A DNA stretch of 64,000 nucleotides, taken from the NCBI RefSeq assembly GCF_023015695.1, contig NZ_JALKAS010000001.1, positions 496,001 to 560,000 of the forward strand, in the 5' to 3' direction. This DNA comes from Jannaschia sp. S6380. GTDB lineage: Bacteria > Pseudomonadota > Alphaproteobacteria > Rhodobacterales > Rhodobacteraceae. The notes under the pieces are model-generated. The model searched no databases. It was given only the letters and a program-made list of their open reading frames with translations, and was not told the origin of the DNA. This document shows, one piece after another, positions 1-10,334 of this stretch (its first letter is position 1; every line of letters begins with the position of its first letter). A program made the translations under genes and the position numbers.

Positions 1-1244
1 GTGCGCACGACCTCGTCCACGTTGCTGACGGCGACGGCCAGGCCGCAGAGGATGTGGCTCCGCTCGCGGGCGCGGCGCAACTCGTAGGCGGTGCGGCGGG
101 CGATCACATCCTCGCGGAAGGACAAGAACGCCGTCAGGAAGGCGCGCAGCGTCAGCTGCTCGGGGCGGCCGCCGTTAAGGGCCAGCATGTTGCAGGCGAA
201 ACTCGTCTGCATCGGCGTGAAGCGGAACAGCTGGTTCAGCACGACTTCGGCGGTGGCGTCGCGCTTCAGCTCGACCACCACGCGGACGCCGACGCGGTCG
301 GATTCGTCCTGGACGTGGCTGATCCCCTCGATCCGCTTGTCCTTGGCGGCCTCGGCGATGCGTTCGACCATGACGGCCTTGTTCACCTGATAGGGAACCT
401 CGTCGATGACGATGGCGTAGCGGTCCTTGCGGATTTCCTCGACCCGGGTGCGGGCGCGCATGATGACGCTGCCACGCCCTTCGAGATACGCCTTGCGGAT
501 GCCGGAACGGCCGAGGATCATGCCGCCCGTCGGGAAATCCGGGCCGGGGACGTATTCGATCAGGTCTTCGGAGGACAGGTCGGGGTTCTCGATCAGCGCG
601 AGGCAGGCGTCGATGACCTCGCCCAGATTGTGGGGCGGGATATTGGTGGCCATGCCGACGGCGATGCCGCCCGCGCCGTTGACCAGCATGTTCGGAAAGC
701 GCGCCGGCAGGACCGAGGGTTCGGTGTCCTTGCCGTCGTAGTTGGGCACCATGTCGACGGTGTCTTTTTCGATATCGGCCAGCAGGAAGGCCGCCGGCTT
801 GTCCATCCGGACCTCGGTGTAGCGCATGGCGGCGGCGTTATCGCCGTCCATCGAGCCGAAGTTGCCCTGACCGTCGAGCAGGGGAAGCGACATCGAGAAG
901 TTCTGCGCCATCCGCACCAGCGCCTCGTAGATGGCCGAGTCGCCGTGCGGGTGATACTTGCCCATGACGTCGCCCACGGGGCGGGCCGACTTGCGATACG
1001 ACTTGTCGTGCGTGTTGCCGGTCTCATGCATGGCATAGAGGATGCGGCGATGGACCGGCTTCAGCCCGTCGCGCAGATCGGGAATCGCGCGGCTGATGAT
1101 TACCGACATCGCGTAGTCGAGGAACGAAGTCCGCATCTCGTCGACGATGCTGATTTGAGGGCCGTCATGGGGCATGACCACGCGCCCGGTCCCGTTCCCG
1201 GCGTCTTCGTCATCGTTTTCAGGGGTTTCCGGCTCGTCGTTCAT
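1..1244 (-). CDS. gyrA: DNA gyrase subunit A, N-terminal part (runs off the window)
   Basis: GyrA is the DNA-breaking and rejoining subunit of gyrase, which introduces negative supercoils in the cytoplasm. The minus-strand reading from the ATG at 1244 gives about 414 codons of the breakage-reunion domain. It includes the quinolone-resistance region with [10 protein letters not shown] (Ser and Glu at the positions of E. coli Ser83 and Asp87) and the catalytic tyrosine in AMRYTE. A short acidic N-terminal extension ([14 protein letters not shown]) precedes the conserved [17 protein letters not shown] block. A GGAG ribosome site stands upstream of the start. The rest of the gene lies to the left of the window. 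It is transcribed divergently from usg. The Ser/Glu pair does not look like a selected resistance mutation. Confidence 0.97.
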   Translation of the reverse strand, partial: MNDEPETPENDDEDAGNGTGRVVMPHDGPQISIVDEMRTSFLDYAMSVIISRAIPDLRDGLKPVHRRILYAMHETGNTHDKSYRKSARPVGDVMGKYHPHGDSAIYEALVRMAQNFSMSLPLLDGQGNFGSMDGDNAAAMRYTEVRMDKPAAFLLADIEKDTVDMVPNYDGKDTEPSVLPARFPNMLVNGAGGIAVGMATNIPPHNLGEVIDACLALIENPDLSSEDLIEYVPGPDFPTGGMILGRSGIRKAYLEGRGSVIMRARTRVEEIRKDRYAIVIDEVPYQVNKAVMVERIAEAAKDKRIEGISHVQDESDRVGVRVVVELKRDATAEVVLNQLFRFTPMQTSFACNMLALNGGRPEQLTLRAFLTAFLSFREDVIARRTAYELRRARERSHILCGLAVAVSNVDEVVR

Positions 1245-1423
1245 CTATTTCTCCGCCCCGGAGGGGGCCCATATCTTGTTTGTGCCGCTTCTAGCACCCC
1301 CTGCATATGGGCTCAACAAGCTGTGTCGCCGGGGCCGCTGCAGCCCCTGGATTGGACTGATAACAAACTGTTTTCTTTGATGGATCGGATCGGTGCGGCA
1401 TCCTGTGCGCAGGAGGTTCGCAC

Positions 1424-1690
1424 ATGGCATCCGAAACCGATCTGATGATGAAGGGCTATGGCCTGACGCTGGCCGAGATGTTCTATCACATGCCCGACCA
1501 TCCGCACGTCCTGAACAGCTTCATCTGGCAGGATTACGACCTGGCCCCGGATCACCCGCGCCTGTTCCGGTTCATCGAGTTCTGGGGCGAGGAGATCGAG
1601 GGGCCGCTCCACTCCGTCCGGTTCAGCCATCGCAAGCCGATCGGGCCGGGCGAATGGGAGAACGTGGTGGGTGAGTTCCGGCTCAACTGA
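1424..1690 (+). CDS. usg: Usg family protein
   Basis: This 88-residue soluble protein matches the Usg-like family, named after a small gene beside the Caulobacter trp genes; its biochemical role is unknown. Recognisable family blocks are GYGLTLAEMFYHMPDHP, the segment WQDYDLAPDHP and the block FWGEEIEGPLHSVRF. The start at 1424 has a good AGGAGG site about seven bases upstream. It is divergent from gyrA and convergent with the PQQ dehydrogenase gene, so it appears to be a single-gene unit. It is not next to the trp genes, which lie near 30 kb in this window. Confidence 0.85.
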   Translation: MASETDLMMKGYGLTLAEMFYHMPDHPHVLNSFIWQDYDLAPDHPRLFRFIEFWGEEIEGPLHSVRFSHRKPIGPGEWENVVGEFRLN

Positions 1691-1697
1691 CGGCAGA

Positions 1698-1731
1698 GGC
1701 CCCGCCTGACGCAATGGCGCCGGACGGGGCC
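1698..1731. terminator. Possible bidirectional hairpin between usg and the PQQ dehydrogenase
   Basis: A 7-bp GC stem (GGCCCCG at 1698-1704 with CGGGGCC at 1725-1731) closes a 20-base loop in the 49-base gap between two convergent genes. There is no T-run on either strand, so it is only a tentative terminator. Confidence 0.35.
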
Positions 1732-1739
1732 GATGTCGC

Positions 1740-3827
<2,088 letters not shown>

Positions 3828-3925
3828 CTCTCGCTCCTCCACCGAGACACGCACCCGGGGGCAGAGCCGCGCGGACGCAACCCGTCGACCGTAACATGGC
3901 GGCGCGAGGCCCGCCTAACCCTAAG

Positions 3926-4381
3926 TCAACGTGATCGAAAAGCGGCGAACAGCCAGATCGCGGCGAGGCCCAGCGAAAGGACGGCGTTCCAGCCGGCCAT
4001 GGTCAGGCCCAGCTGCCACACGATTTCGTCGCACATCACGACCGTCTCGGGGATGTCGGTCGAAAGCAGGTCGCTGCCCGACAGCGCGCCGAGGTCTCCG
4101 ACCCCGCTGCAGGCCGACGGTCCCGGCCACCAGCCCTGTTCGACGCCGGCATGGAAGGCCCCGATCCCCGCCGTCGTCAGCGCGGCCAAGGCGCCAACCA
4201 CGGCCAATGCGCGCGGCAGGATGCCCGACAGCGCAAGGACGCCCAGCGCGATCGCCGCCGCGTGCGGCCAGCGTTGCCACAGGCACATCGCACAAGGCGC
4301 ATAACCCGCCGCCTGAAACAGGAAGGCCCCGCCGAGGAGTGAGACATGGCTGAAGGTCGCGAGGGCGAGAAAGCGTTTCAT
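3926..4381 (-). CDS. dsbB: Disulfide bond formation protein DsbB
   Basis: DsbB is the inner-membrane quinone reductase that reoxidises DsbA. This copy has 151 residues and four predicted membrane helices. It shows both redox pairs: Cys30-A-M-Cys33 followed by LWQRWPH, and Cys91 and Cys117 in the second periplasmic loop. Its start codon overlaps the stop of the YqaA-like gene by 4 bases (ATGA on the minus strand), so the two are translationally coupled. Downstream in the same direction is the periplasmic PQQ dehydrogenase, which carries an adjacent-cysteine disulfide and a haem c motif. A functional link is plausible but only inferred. Confidence 0.92.
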   Translation of the reverse strand: MKRFLALATFSHVSLLGGAFLFQAAGYAPCAMCLWQRWPHAAAIALGVLALSGILPRALAVVGALAALTTAGIGAFHAGVEQGWWPGPSACSGVGDLGALSGSDLLSTDIPETVVMCDEIVWQLGLTMAGWNAVLSLGLAAIWLFAAFRSR

Positions 4382-4956
4382 AGATACCTCAGCAGGACGA
4401 AGGCACCGAGGAGCGTGAAGATGAAGGCGGTGAAGACAAGGCCTAGCCGCCGTTCGATGAAGTCACGCACCGGCAACCCGAATTGCCATAGGAGCGCCGC
4501 GACGAGAAAGAAACGCAGTCCCCGCGCGATGACGCTTGCCAGCACGAAGACGGACAGCGACAATTCCGTGGCCCCCGAAAGAATCGTGATGACCTTGTAG
4601 GGGAACGGCGTCACACCTGCGATCAGCACGGCCCACGCGCCCCACTCGTTATAGCGCTGGCGGAACCCCTCGAAACTGTCGGCCTTGCCGAGCGCGGTCA
4701 GGATCGGCTCGCCCAGCACCTCCCACGCGAAATAGCCGATGGCGTAACCCAGCAATCCGCCCGCCACGCTGGCGACGGTGCAGACCCCGGCGATCAGCCA
4801 GGCCCGCGACGGTGCGGCCAGGATCATCGGGATCAGCAGGATGTCCGGGGGGATCGGAAAGACGGAGCTTTCCACGAAACTGACCACGGCCAAGACCCAG
4901 ATCGCCCGCGGATGGGCCGCCCAGGCCAGGGTCCAATCATAGAGCGCGCGGATCAT
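4378..4956 (-). CDS. YqaA/DedA-like inner membrane protein (SNARE-associated domain)
   Basis: This 192-residue membrane protein has about five hydrophobic segments and the VTPFPYKVITILSGA block that is typical of YqaA-type members of the DedA/VTT superfamily. These proteins are thought to act in membrane homeostasis or lipid scrambling, and no precise reaction can be assigned. I chose the ATG at 4956; a GTG 15 bases upstream in frame is an alternative, and neither has a strong ribosome site. Its stop overlaps the dsbB start by 4 bases, forming a two-gene unit. It is divergent from the zinc peptidase gene, with about 70 bp between starts. Confidence 0.8.
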   Translation of the reverse strand: MIRALYDWTLAWAAHPRAIWVLAVVSFVESSVFPIPPDILLIPMILAAPSRAWLIAGVCTVASVAGGLLGYAIGYFAWEVLGEPILTALGKADSFEGFRQRYNEWGAWAVLIAGVTPFPYKVITILSGATELSLSVFVLASVIARGLRFFLVAALLWQFGLPVRDFIERRLGLVFTAFIFTLLGAFVLLRYL

Positions 4957-5025
4957 GGCGTTGCCGGTCACATGGAACCGGGGCAGGGTCAAGGTCGATT
5001 GACTAGGCACGGATCGGGGGGCGGC

Positions 5026-5883
5026 ATGCGCTGGCGAGGACGACGCGGAAGCAGCAATATCGAAGATCGGCGCGGACGACGCGGCGGCGGGCGCGCCATG
5101 AGCGGGGGGATCGGGGGCTTGGGCCTGGTCGCGGTCTTGCTGATTGGATGGTTCTTCGGGATCGATGTCTCGCCCTTCCTGCAAGGCGGTGGCGGCTTCC
5201 AGACGCAGGCCCCGGCCGGACCGGTCAGCGAGGCCGAGCAGCAGGAGGCGCAGTTCGTTTCGGTCGTGCTGGCCGATACGGAGGAGGTATGGCGCGACGT
5301 CTTCGCCGAACAGGTGGGGGAGGCATATCGTCCACCGATCCTCGTCCTCTACTCCGGCGTGACGTCCAGCCCATGCGGCGGCGCCAGCGGCGCGACGGGG
5401 CCGTTCTACTGCCCCGCGGACCGGAAGGCCTATATCGACACGGCGTTCTTCACGACGCTGGACCGGCGCATGGGGGCGGGCGGCGATTTCGCCGCCGCCT
5501 ACGTCGTGGCCCATGAGGTCGCCCACCACGTGCAGAACGAGCTTGGCATCCTGGGGCAGGCGAACCAGATCCGCGCGCAATCGTCGGAGGCGCAGTCGAA
5601 CGCGATCTCGGTCCGGGTGGAGTTGCAGGCGGACTGCCTGGCCGGGATCTGGGCGCGCGAGGCGCAGGAGCGATTCGGCATCCTGGAGCGGGGCGACCTG
5701 GAGGAGGCGGTCAACGCCGCCCGACGCATCGGCGACGACCACCTGCAGCGCAGCGCCGGGCGCGTGCCGATGCCGCACACCTTCACCCATGGCACGTCCG
5801 AACAGCGTGCGCGCTGGTTTCGGACCGGGTACGAGACCGGACGCATCCCGGCCTGCGACACGTTCTCGGCCGAGCGTCTGTGA
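5026..5883 (+). CDS. Neutral zinc metallopeptidase, YpfJ family
   Basis: This 285-residue protein belongs to the YpfJ-type putative neutral zinc peptidases. An Arg/Gly-rich N-terminus (MRWRGRRGSSNIEDRRGR) is followed by one membrane segment (about residues 29-48, GLGLVAVLLIGWFFGI) and a periplasmic catalytic domain with the HEVAHH zinc motif. Family blocks such as SPCGGASGATGPFYCP and LQADCLAG are present. The start at 5026 gives the conserved family N-terminus; the upstream part of the reading frame overlaps the divergent gene and is not likely to be translated. Substrates of this family are unknown. Confidence 0.88.
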   Translation: MRWRGRRGSSNIEDRRGRRGGGRAMSGGIGGLGLVAVLLIGWFFGIDVSPFLQGGGGFQTQAPAGPVSEAEQQEAQFVSVVLADTEEVWRDVFAEQVGEAYRPPILVLYSGVTSSPCGGASGATGPFYCPADRKAYIDTAFFTTLDRRMGAGGDFAAAYVVAHEVAHHVQNELGILGQANQIRAQSSEAQSNAISVRVELQADCLAGIWAREAQERFGILERGDLEEAVNAARRIGDDHLQRSAGRVPMPHTFTHGTSEQRARWFRTGYETGRIPACDTFSAERL

Positions 5884-5935
5884 TTGACGCCGCGCGGACG
5901 GGGGGCTAGGCCTGCCGCGTCCCCGAGGTGACGGG

Positions 5936-6020
5936 GCCCGTGTGGCGGAATTGGTAGACGCAGCGGATTCAAAATCCGCCGCCGCAAGGCTTGCCGGTTC
6001 GAGTCCGGCCACGGGTACCA
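5936..6020 (+). tRNA. tRNA-Leu (anticodon CAA)
   Basis: The 85-base sequence folds as a class II tRNA. The acceptor stem is GCCCGTG with CACGGGT, the anticodon stem GCGGA/TCCGC holds loop TTCAAAA with anticodon CAA, a long variable arm is present, the T-loop is GGTTCGAGTCC, and an encoded CCA end follows. It reads UUG codons. No integrase or duplicated tRNA end lies nearby. Confidence 0.96.
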
Positions 6021-6194
6021 TCCTTGCGAACGGTTGAAATGTGCAAGCCTGTTCGCTGGTCGATTCCGAATATCGCGAACCGTCCTATTCAAGTCAGTCC
6101 GTCGAAACCGCGCACGCCGGCGTCACCTTCGATACCGTTTGTAGCCGTCGGTTTTCGTGATAACCGGGCGGAACCGGAAACGCGCGGAGGACAT
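6021..6194. other. Non-coding spacer after tRNA-Leu
   Basis: These 174 bases hold the promoter region of the following membrane protein gene. I see no convincing hairpin, repeat or short gene in it. Confidence 0.5.
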
Positions 6195-6626
6195 ATGCGG
6201 CGCTGGCACTTCTACGTCATGGGGGCGATCGCCTTGGCCTATGGCGTGATCGCGATGGCGGAATACGTCATTGTCTCCTACGGGCTCTGGGTCGGCTGGC
6301 TCGAGATGTATTCGGCCGAGCAGGTCCAATGGCTGCGCGCGTTGCCGAACTGGGTGCACGGTGTCTGGGGCTTCCATGCGACGATCGCACTGGTGGGCGC
6401 GCTGTGCCTGCTGGCGCATTTGCGCGCGGCGGTCTGGATGCTGGCCTTCGCCACGCTGTCGCTCATCGTGCTTTATGTCTGGATGGTTGCGCTGGCCACG
6501 CCATCGGTGATCGCGCTGGTCGGCGGCGGCTGGCTGGCCTGGGCCACGCTGGGTCTGGTACTGCTTCTGTCGCTTCTGATCTATGTCTACGCCCGCCAGG
6601 AAAAGCGCGCGGGCGAGGTTCTCTGA
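6195..6626 (+). CDS. Four-helix membrane protein of unknown function
   Basis: This 143-residue protein is almost entirely hydrophobic, with four predicted transmembrane segments at roughly residues 7-29, 52-75, 79-100 and 106-128. Its C-terminal tail is positively charged (YARQEKRAGEVL). The start at 6195 follows a good GCGGAGG site with 5-base spacing, which argues for a real gene. I do not recognise the family. The following ABC ATPase gene starts 70 bases downstream behind a strong inverted repeat, so the two may not share a transcript. Confidence 0.75.
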   Translation: MRRWHFYVMGAIALAYGVIAMAEYVIVSYGLWVGWLEMYSAEQVQWLRALPNWVHGVWGFHATIALVGALCLLAHLRAAVWMLAFATLSLIVLYVWMVALATPSVIALVGGGWLAWATLGLVLLLSLLIYVYARQEKRAGEVL

Positions 6627-6660
6627 TCGGCGGGTTTACCGCCTCCCGGACGCCTGATAC

Positions 6661-6690
6661 GCCAACCCGACCGTAACACTCGGGTTTGGC
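6661..6690 (+). promoter_or_regulatory. Strong inverted repeat just upstream of the ABC ATPase start
   Basis: GCCAACCCGA (6661-6670) pairs with TCGGGTTTGGC (6680-6690), ten base pairs with one bulged T and a 9-base loop. It ends only six bases before the GTG start at 6697 and takes up the place where a ribosome site should be. It could be an operator, an RNA structure controlling translation, or a weak terminator for the upstream gene; it has no T-run. Confidence 0.5.
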
Positions 6691-6696
6691 GCCGCC

Positions 6697-7767
6697 GTGA
6701 CATCTCGCCTACAGATCGATGGTTTGCTGCGCCGCCTCGGCGGTCGGAACGTGGTGGACGGGATCTCGCTTTCGGTGGCGGCGGGACAGGTGACCTGCCT
6801 TCTCGGTCCGTCGGGATGCGGCAAGTCCACGACGCTTCGCATCATCGCCGGGGTCGACCGCCAGGATGCCGGGACCGTCTCGCTGAACGGCAAGGTCGTG
6901 TCAGATGATGCGCGGCATGTCGCGCCCGAGGACCGCGGCGTTGGCCTGATGTTCCAGGATTTCGCGCTGTTCCCGCATTTGACGGTCGCGCAGAACATCG
7001 GCTTCGGCCTGCCGCGCGACCGGGTGTCCGCCGCGCGTGTCGCGGAGCTTTTGGCGCGGGTCGACCTCCAGGGATACGACCGGAAGCATCCGCACGAGTT
7101 GTCGGGCGGGGAGCAGCAGCGGGTGGCCCTGGCCCGTGCGTTGGCACCGCGACCCGGGATCATGCTGATGGATGAGCCCTTTTCGGGGTTGGACAACCGC
7201 TTGCGCGACGAGATCCGCGACGCCACGCTGAGTGTCCTGAAGGAGGAGGGGACGGCCGTCCTTCTGGTCACGCACGAGCCCGACGAGGCGATGCGTATGG
7301 CCGACGAGGTTGCGCTCATGCGCGACGGGCGGATCGTGCAGAAGGCCGCGCCCTACAACATCTACAACGCGCCCGCCGATCGCGAGGCGGCGGCGTTCTT
7401 CAGCGATATCAACGTTTTGAATGGCGAAGTTAATGGCGCGTTGACGCATACGCCCTTCGGGCAGTTCCTGGCGCCCGGCCTGCCAGATGGGACGGAGGTC
7501 GATATCGTCTTCCGCCCGCAGCATGTCCGCCTGGATTTCGATCGTGGTGGCCGTGGTCCGGCACCCACGGCGGCCGAGGGAACCCCTGCGCGCGGCACCG
7601 TCGAACGGGCGCGCTTCATGGGCAAGGAAAGCCTGGTCGAGTTCCTGATGGACGACGGCACCAGCCGCGTGACGGCCACGGTGCCCGCGGTCTTCCTGCC
7701 GGTCGCGGGCAAGGTGATGTGGCTGTCGATCCGGCGCGAACGCTGCTTCGTGTTCCCGCGCCGTTGA
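6697..7767 (+). CDS. ABC transporter ATP-binding protein, FbpC/PotA-like
   Basis: This 356-residue ATPase subunit belongs to the Fe3+/polyamine-type importer family. It has Walker A GPSGCGKST (about residues 38-46), a Q-loop in MFQDFALFPHLT, signature LSGGEQQR, Walker B IMLMDEP and the H-loop in LVTHEPDEA. A C-terminal TOBE-like regulatory region follows (IVFRPQHVRL). The start is GTG with no clear ribosome site. No permease or binding protein lies beside it, so its transporter partners must be encoded elsewhere. Substrate is therefore unassigned; ferric iron is the closest resemblance. Transcription probably ends at the hairpin at 7791-7820. Confidence 0.88.
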   Translation: MTSRLQIDGLLRRLGGRNVVDGISLSVAAGQVTCLLGPSGCGKSTTLRIIAGVDRQDAGTVSLNGKVVSDDARHVAPEDRGVGLMFQDFALFPHLTVAQNIGFGLPRDRVSAARVAELLARVDLQGYDRKHPHELSGGEQQRVALARALAPRPGIMLMDEPFSGLDNRLRDEIRDATLSVLKEEGTAVLLVTHEPDEAMRMADEVALMRDGRIVQKAAPYNIYNAPADREAAAFFSDINVLNGEVNGALTHTPFGQFLAPGLPDGTEVDIVFRPQHVRLDFDRGGRGPAPTAAEGTPARGTVERARFMGKESLVEFLMDDGTSRVTATVPAVFLPVAGKVMWLSIRRERCFVFPRR

Positions 7768-7790
7768 ACGGACCCGAAGAGGCAACGCCG

Positions 7791-7820
7791 AAGGCCGCCC
7801 CGGGGCATCGGGGCGGCTTC
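7791..7820. terminator. Bidirectional terminator between the ABC ATPase and the DUF882 gene
   Basis: A perfect 9-bp stem (GCCGCCCCG at 7794-7802 with CGGGGCGGC at 7809-7817), extendable by a G-T and an A-T pair, closes a 6-base loop. It is followed by TTCT on the plus strand and lies between convergent genes. Confidence 0.75.
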
Positions 7821-7854
7821 TGGCAGTGGACGTGATTTCACCGTGGGCCGGGCG

Positions 7855-8430
7855 TCAGCCGCCCCAGCTGCGGACCTTGCCGCAATCGACATGGGTAAAT
7901 CCGGAACGGGAGTAGCGACCGACGCCACCTGCCGAACAGGAGGCCGCGGCGCGCGCGACCTGGCTGACTGAACGCGAGGAAAGCCGGACGTCAGCCGCCT
8001 GGCCCTGCAGGTGCAGCGAGTTGCGCGCGACGCCGCCCGAGCGGGACCGGAGCATCGCGTTGGTCGCAGGGGAGCGGTAGCCGGACAGCAACATGAACGG
8101 CTCGGACGTATCCACAAGGCGATGCGTGGCGGCGATGATGTCCAACGTGCGGTTGTCGATGGCCCTCACCTCGTTCCGGCGCCAATCGCGGAAGAAGAAG
8201 TTCACCTCGTGCAGGGCCTCGCGGACGTAGCGCCCCTCGACCCAATAGATGGTGTCCATGGTTTCGCCCGTGCGGGCGTTGTGCATCCGGATGCGCCGGA
8301 TGTCGCCGCCTCCGCGCAGGAAGCCGGCCGCCTTGGAATAGGTCGGCGCGGCTGCGACGACGGTCGCCGCGAATGCGCCGAGAATACCACGCCGAGTGAT
8401 CGACGTGCCTCCAATGTTCTGATCAGTCAC
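7855..8430 (-). CDS. DUF882 (YcbK-like, M15-type) exported protein
   Basis: This 191-residue protein has a Tat-type signal sequence (TRRGILGAFAATVVAAAP) and a DUF882 domain related to M15 peptidases that act on peptidoglycan. Blocks seen are FFRDWRRNE, the segment LLSGYRSPATNAMLR, the run SLHLQGQAADVRL (an HxxxxAxD metal-site pattern) and a late His in FTHVDCG. It is probably periplasmic and acts on, or binds, cell wall. Divergent to it, 274 bases away, is an L,D-transpeptidase gene; this pairing supports a cell-wall role. Confidence 0.88.
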   Translation of the reverse strand: MTDQNIGGTSITRRGILGAFAATVVAAAPTYSKAAGFLRGGGDIRRIRMHNARTGETMDTIYWVEGRYVREALHEVNFFFRDWRRNEVRAIDNRTLDIIAATHRLVDTSEPFMLLSGYRSPATNAMLRSRSGGVARNSLHLQGQAADVRLSSRSVSQVARAAASCSAGGVGRYSRSGFTHVDCGKVRSWGG

Positions 8431-8704
8431 GATATGCCCCGTTCACTGTACTTGGACCGTCTCTGCGGCCTCAGGTGTCTCATCCCCATGTGACGCGCCC
8501 GGTGTGTCATAAATTTGGCGATTCTCTAACGTTGTTGCCGCGTTTGAACCTGTTGGGCAGATTTTCGCCAATCGGTTCCCCGCGACCCGTCCGACCATCC
8601 TGTTGCCGCCTTGCCTAAAACGCGCTTCTTTAGATTTCGTGAATGGACTTGGCCCGGTCCGGCGTTACGGTTCAGGCAACCGTCGTCGCTCCGGATATGT
8701 TGTT
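8431..8704. other. Divergent promoter region between two cell-wall genes
   Basis: These 274 bases separate the starts of the DUF882 gene and the L,D-transpeptidase gene. They must hold both promoters; I found no clear repeat, operator or small gene. Confidence 0.5.
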
Positions 8705-10297
8705 ATGCCGCCACGTTTTCCCTCGCTCGTCCTTGCCGCGCTGCTGATCTTCGGGACGCCGGCGATGTCGGCGCCGCTGGTCACGCCGTTCCAGCAGGCC
8801 TTGGCGCAAGCTGCTGCCGAGGACGATGCGGTCGCGGCGTTCTATCGCGCGCGCTCCTTCGCCCCGATCTGGATGGGCGACGAAGCGGACGGCCAATGGG
8901 GACCGGCGGACCGGCGCGAAGCGTTCCTCCGGGTGCTGAGCCAGGCCGACCGGCACGGTCTGCCCAAGGGCCGGTATGACGCAGATGCGATCCGCGCAGA
9001 ATTCGCCGCCGCGAACGACGCCGCCGCCCGCGGTGCCCTCGAGGTGGCGATGACGCGTCGCTTCCTGCGATTTGCGCGGGACATCGGGACCGGCATCCTG
9101 GACCCGAAGCGCGTCGACCCGACCATCGTCCTGGATGTCCCTGCACCGGACCGGACGGAATTGTTGCATGCGTTCACGGATGGAAACCCGCACGACATCG
9201 TCCGCTCTCTGGCGCCGACCTCGCCGCACTATGCGCGCCTGCTGCGCGAGCGGATGCGCCTGGCCGAGATGGCGACCAAGGGCGGCTGGGGTGCCCCGGT
9301 CGCTGATGTCACCTTGCGGCCCGGAGCCGAAGGGCCGGCGGTCGTGGCCCTGCGTAACCGTCTTATCCGAATGGGTTATCTGCACATGTCGCCAACCGCG
9401 CGCTATGGCGCGGCGATGGAGGCGGCGATCCGTGCGTTCCAGATCGATCACGGGTTGACGCCGGACGGCGAGGTCGGCCCCGCGACGATCGCGGCCCTGA
9501 ACGTCCCGATCGAGGACCGGATGGCGCAGATCCTGGTCGGGCTGGAACGGCAACGCTGGATGAACAAGCCGCTGGAGCCGCGACACATCCTGGTGAACCT
9601 GGCCGAACAGCACGCCTATGTCGTCGACGATGGCAAGGTGACCTTCGACACCGTCGTGGTCGTGGGCGCCGATACGCCCGACCGCCGCACGCCCGAGTTC
9701 AGTCACACGATGACGCATATGGTCGTGAACCCGAGCTGGTACGTGCCGCGATCCATCACCGTGAACGAGTATCTACCGGCGTTGAAACGCGGCGGCGCGC
9801 GGCATCTGGAGGTTTATTCGCGCAGTGGACGGGTGAACCCGAACAACGTCGATTTCAGCCGCTACAATGCTCGCAACTTTCCCTTCAGCCTGCGTCAGCC
9901 GCCGGGGCCACGCAACGCGCTGGGGCGGGTGAAATTCATGTTCCCGAACCGCTGGAACATCTATCTGCATGATACGCCGTCGCGCAGCCTGTTCGCCCGC
10001 GACCTGCGGACGTTCAGCCATGGCTGCGTGCGCGTCGCGGACCCGCTCGAGCTGGCATATCACCTGCTGGCACCGCAGACCGACACACCACGTCAGGATT
10101 TCGACCGCGTGCTGCGGTCCGGGGCCGAACGGCGCATGAACCTGGAACAGCCGATCGGCGTGCACATCGTCTACTGGTCGGCTTGGGTGACGCCCACGGG
10201 GCGCGCCAACTATCGCGGCGATCCGTATGGTCGGGATGTCCGTGTGCGCGATGCGCTGCGGGCGGCCGGGGTGGAACTGGGCGCATCGCGCAGCTAA
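8705..10297 (+). CDS. L,D-transpeptidase, YcbB/LdtD type
   Basis: This 530-residue enzyme forms 3-3 cross-links in peptidoglycan, or attaches proteins to it, in the periplasm. It has an N-terminal signal peptide (residues 1-22, ending TPAMSA), a scaffold domain, a peptidoglycan-binding domain (about residues 205-260, with AFQIDHGLTPDGEVGPAT) and a YkuD catalytic domain (about 295-500). The catalytic SHGCVR motif places the nucleophile at Cys441. The start at 8705 is chosen because the signal peptide begins there; the upstream extension is charged and has no ribosome site. It stands 37 bases upstream of lpxD in the same direction, so envelope genes are grouped here. Confidence 0.9.
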   Translation: MPPRFPSLVLAALLIFGTPAMSAPLVTPFQQALAQAAAEDDAVAAFYRARSFAPIWMGDEADGQWGPADRREAFLRVLSQADRHGLPKGRYDADAIRAEFAAANDAAARGALEVAMTRRFLRFARDIGTGILDPKRVDPTIVLDVPAPDRTELLHAFTDGNPHDIVRSLAPTSPHYARLLRERMRLAEMATKGGWGAPVADVTLRPGAEGPAVVALRNRLIRMGYLHMSPTARYGAAMEAAIRAFQIDHGLTPDGEVGPATIAALNVPIEDRMAQILVGLERQRWMNKPLEPRHILVNLAEQHAYVVDDGKVTFDTVVVVGADTPDRRTPEFSHTMTHMVVNPSWYVPRSITVNEYLPALKRGGARHLEVYSRSGRVNPNNVDFSRYNARNFPFSLRQPPGPRNALGRVKFMFPNRWNIYLHDTPSRSLFARDLRTFSHGCVRVADPLELAYHLLAPQTDTPRQDFDRVLRSGAERRMNLEQPIGVHIVYWSAWVTPTGRANYRGDPYGRDVRVRDALRAAGVELGASRS

Positions 10298-10334
10298 GTG
10301 ACGGGCCGGGGTGTCCATCCCCCGGAGGTTGCAG

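Noticed and set aside
5936..6194. tRNA-Leu as an integration site for a mobile element.
   Set aside because: No integrase, direct repeat of the tRNA end or change in gene content follows it.
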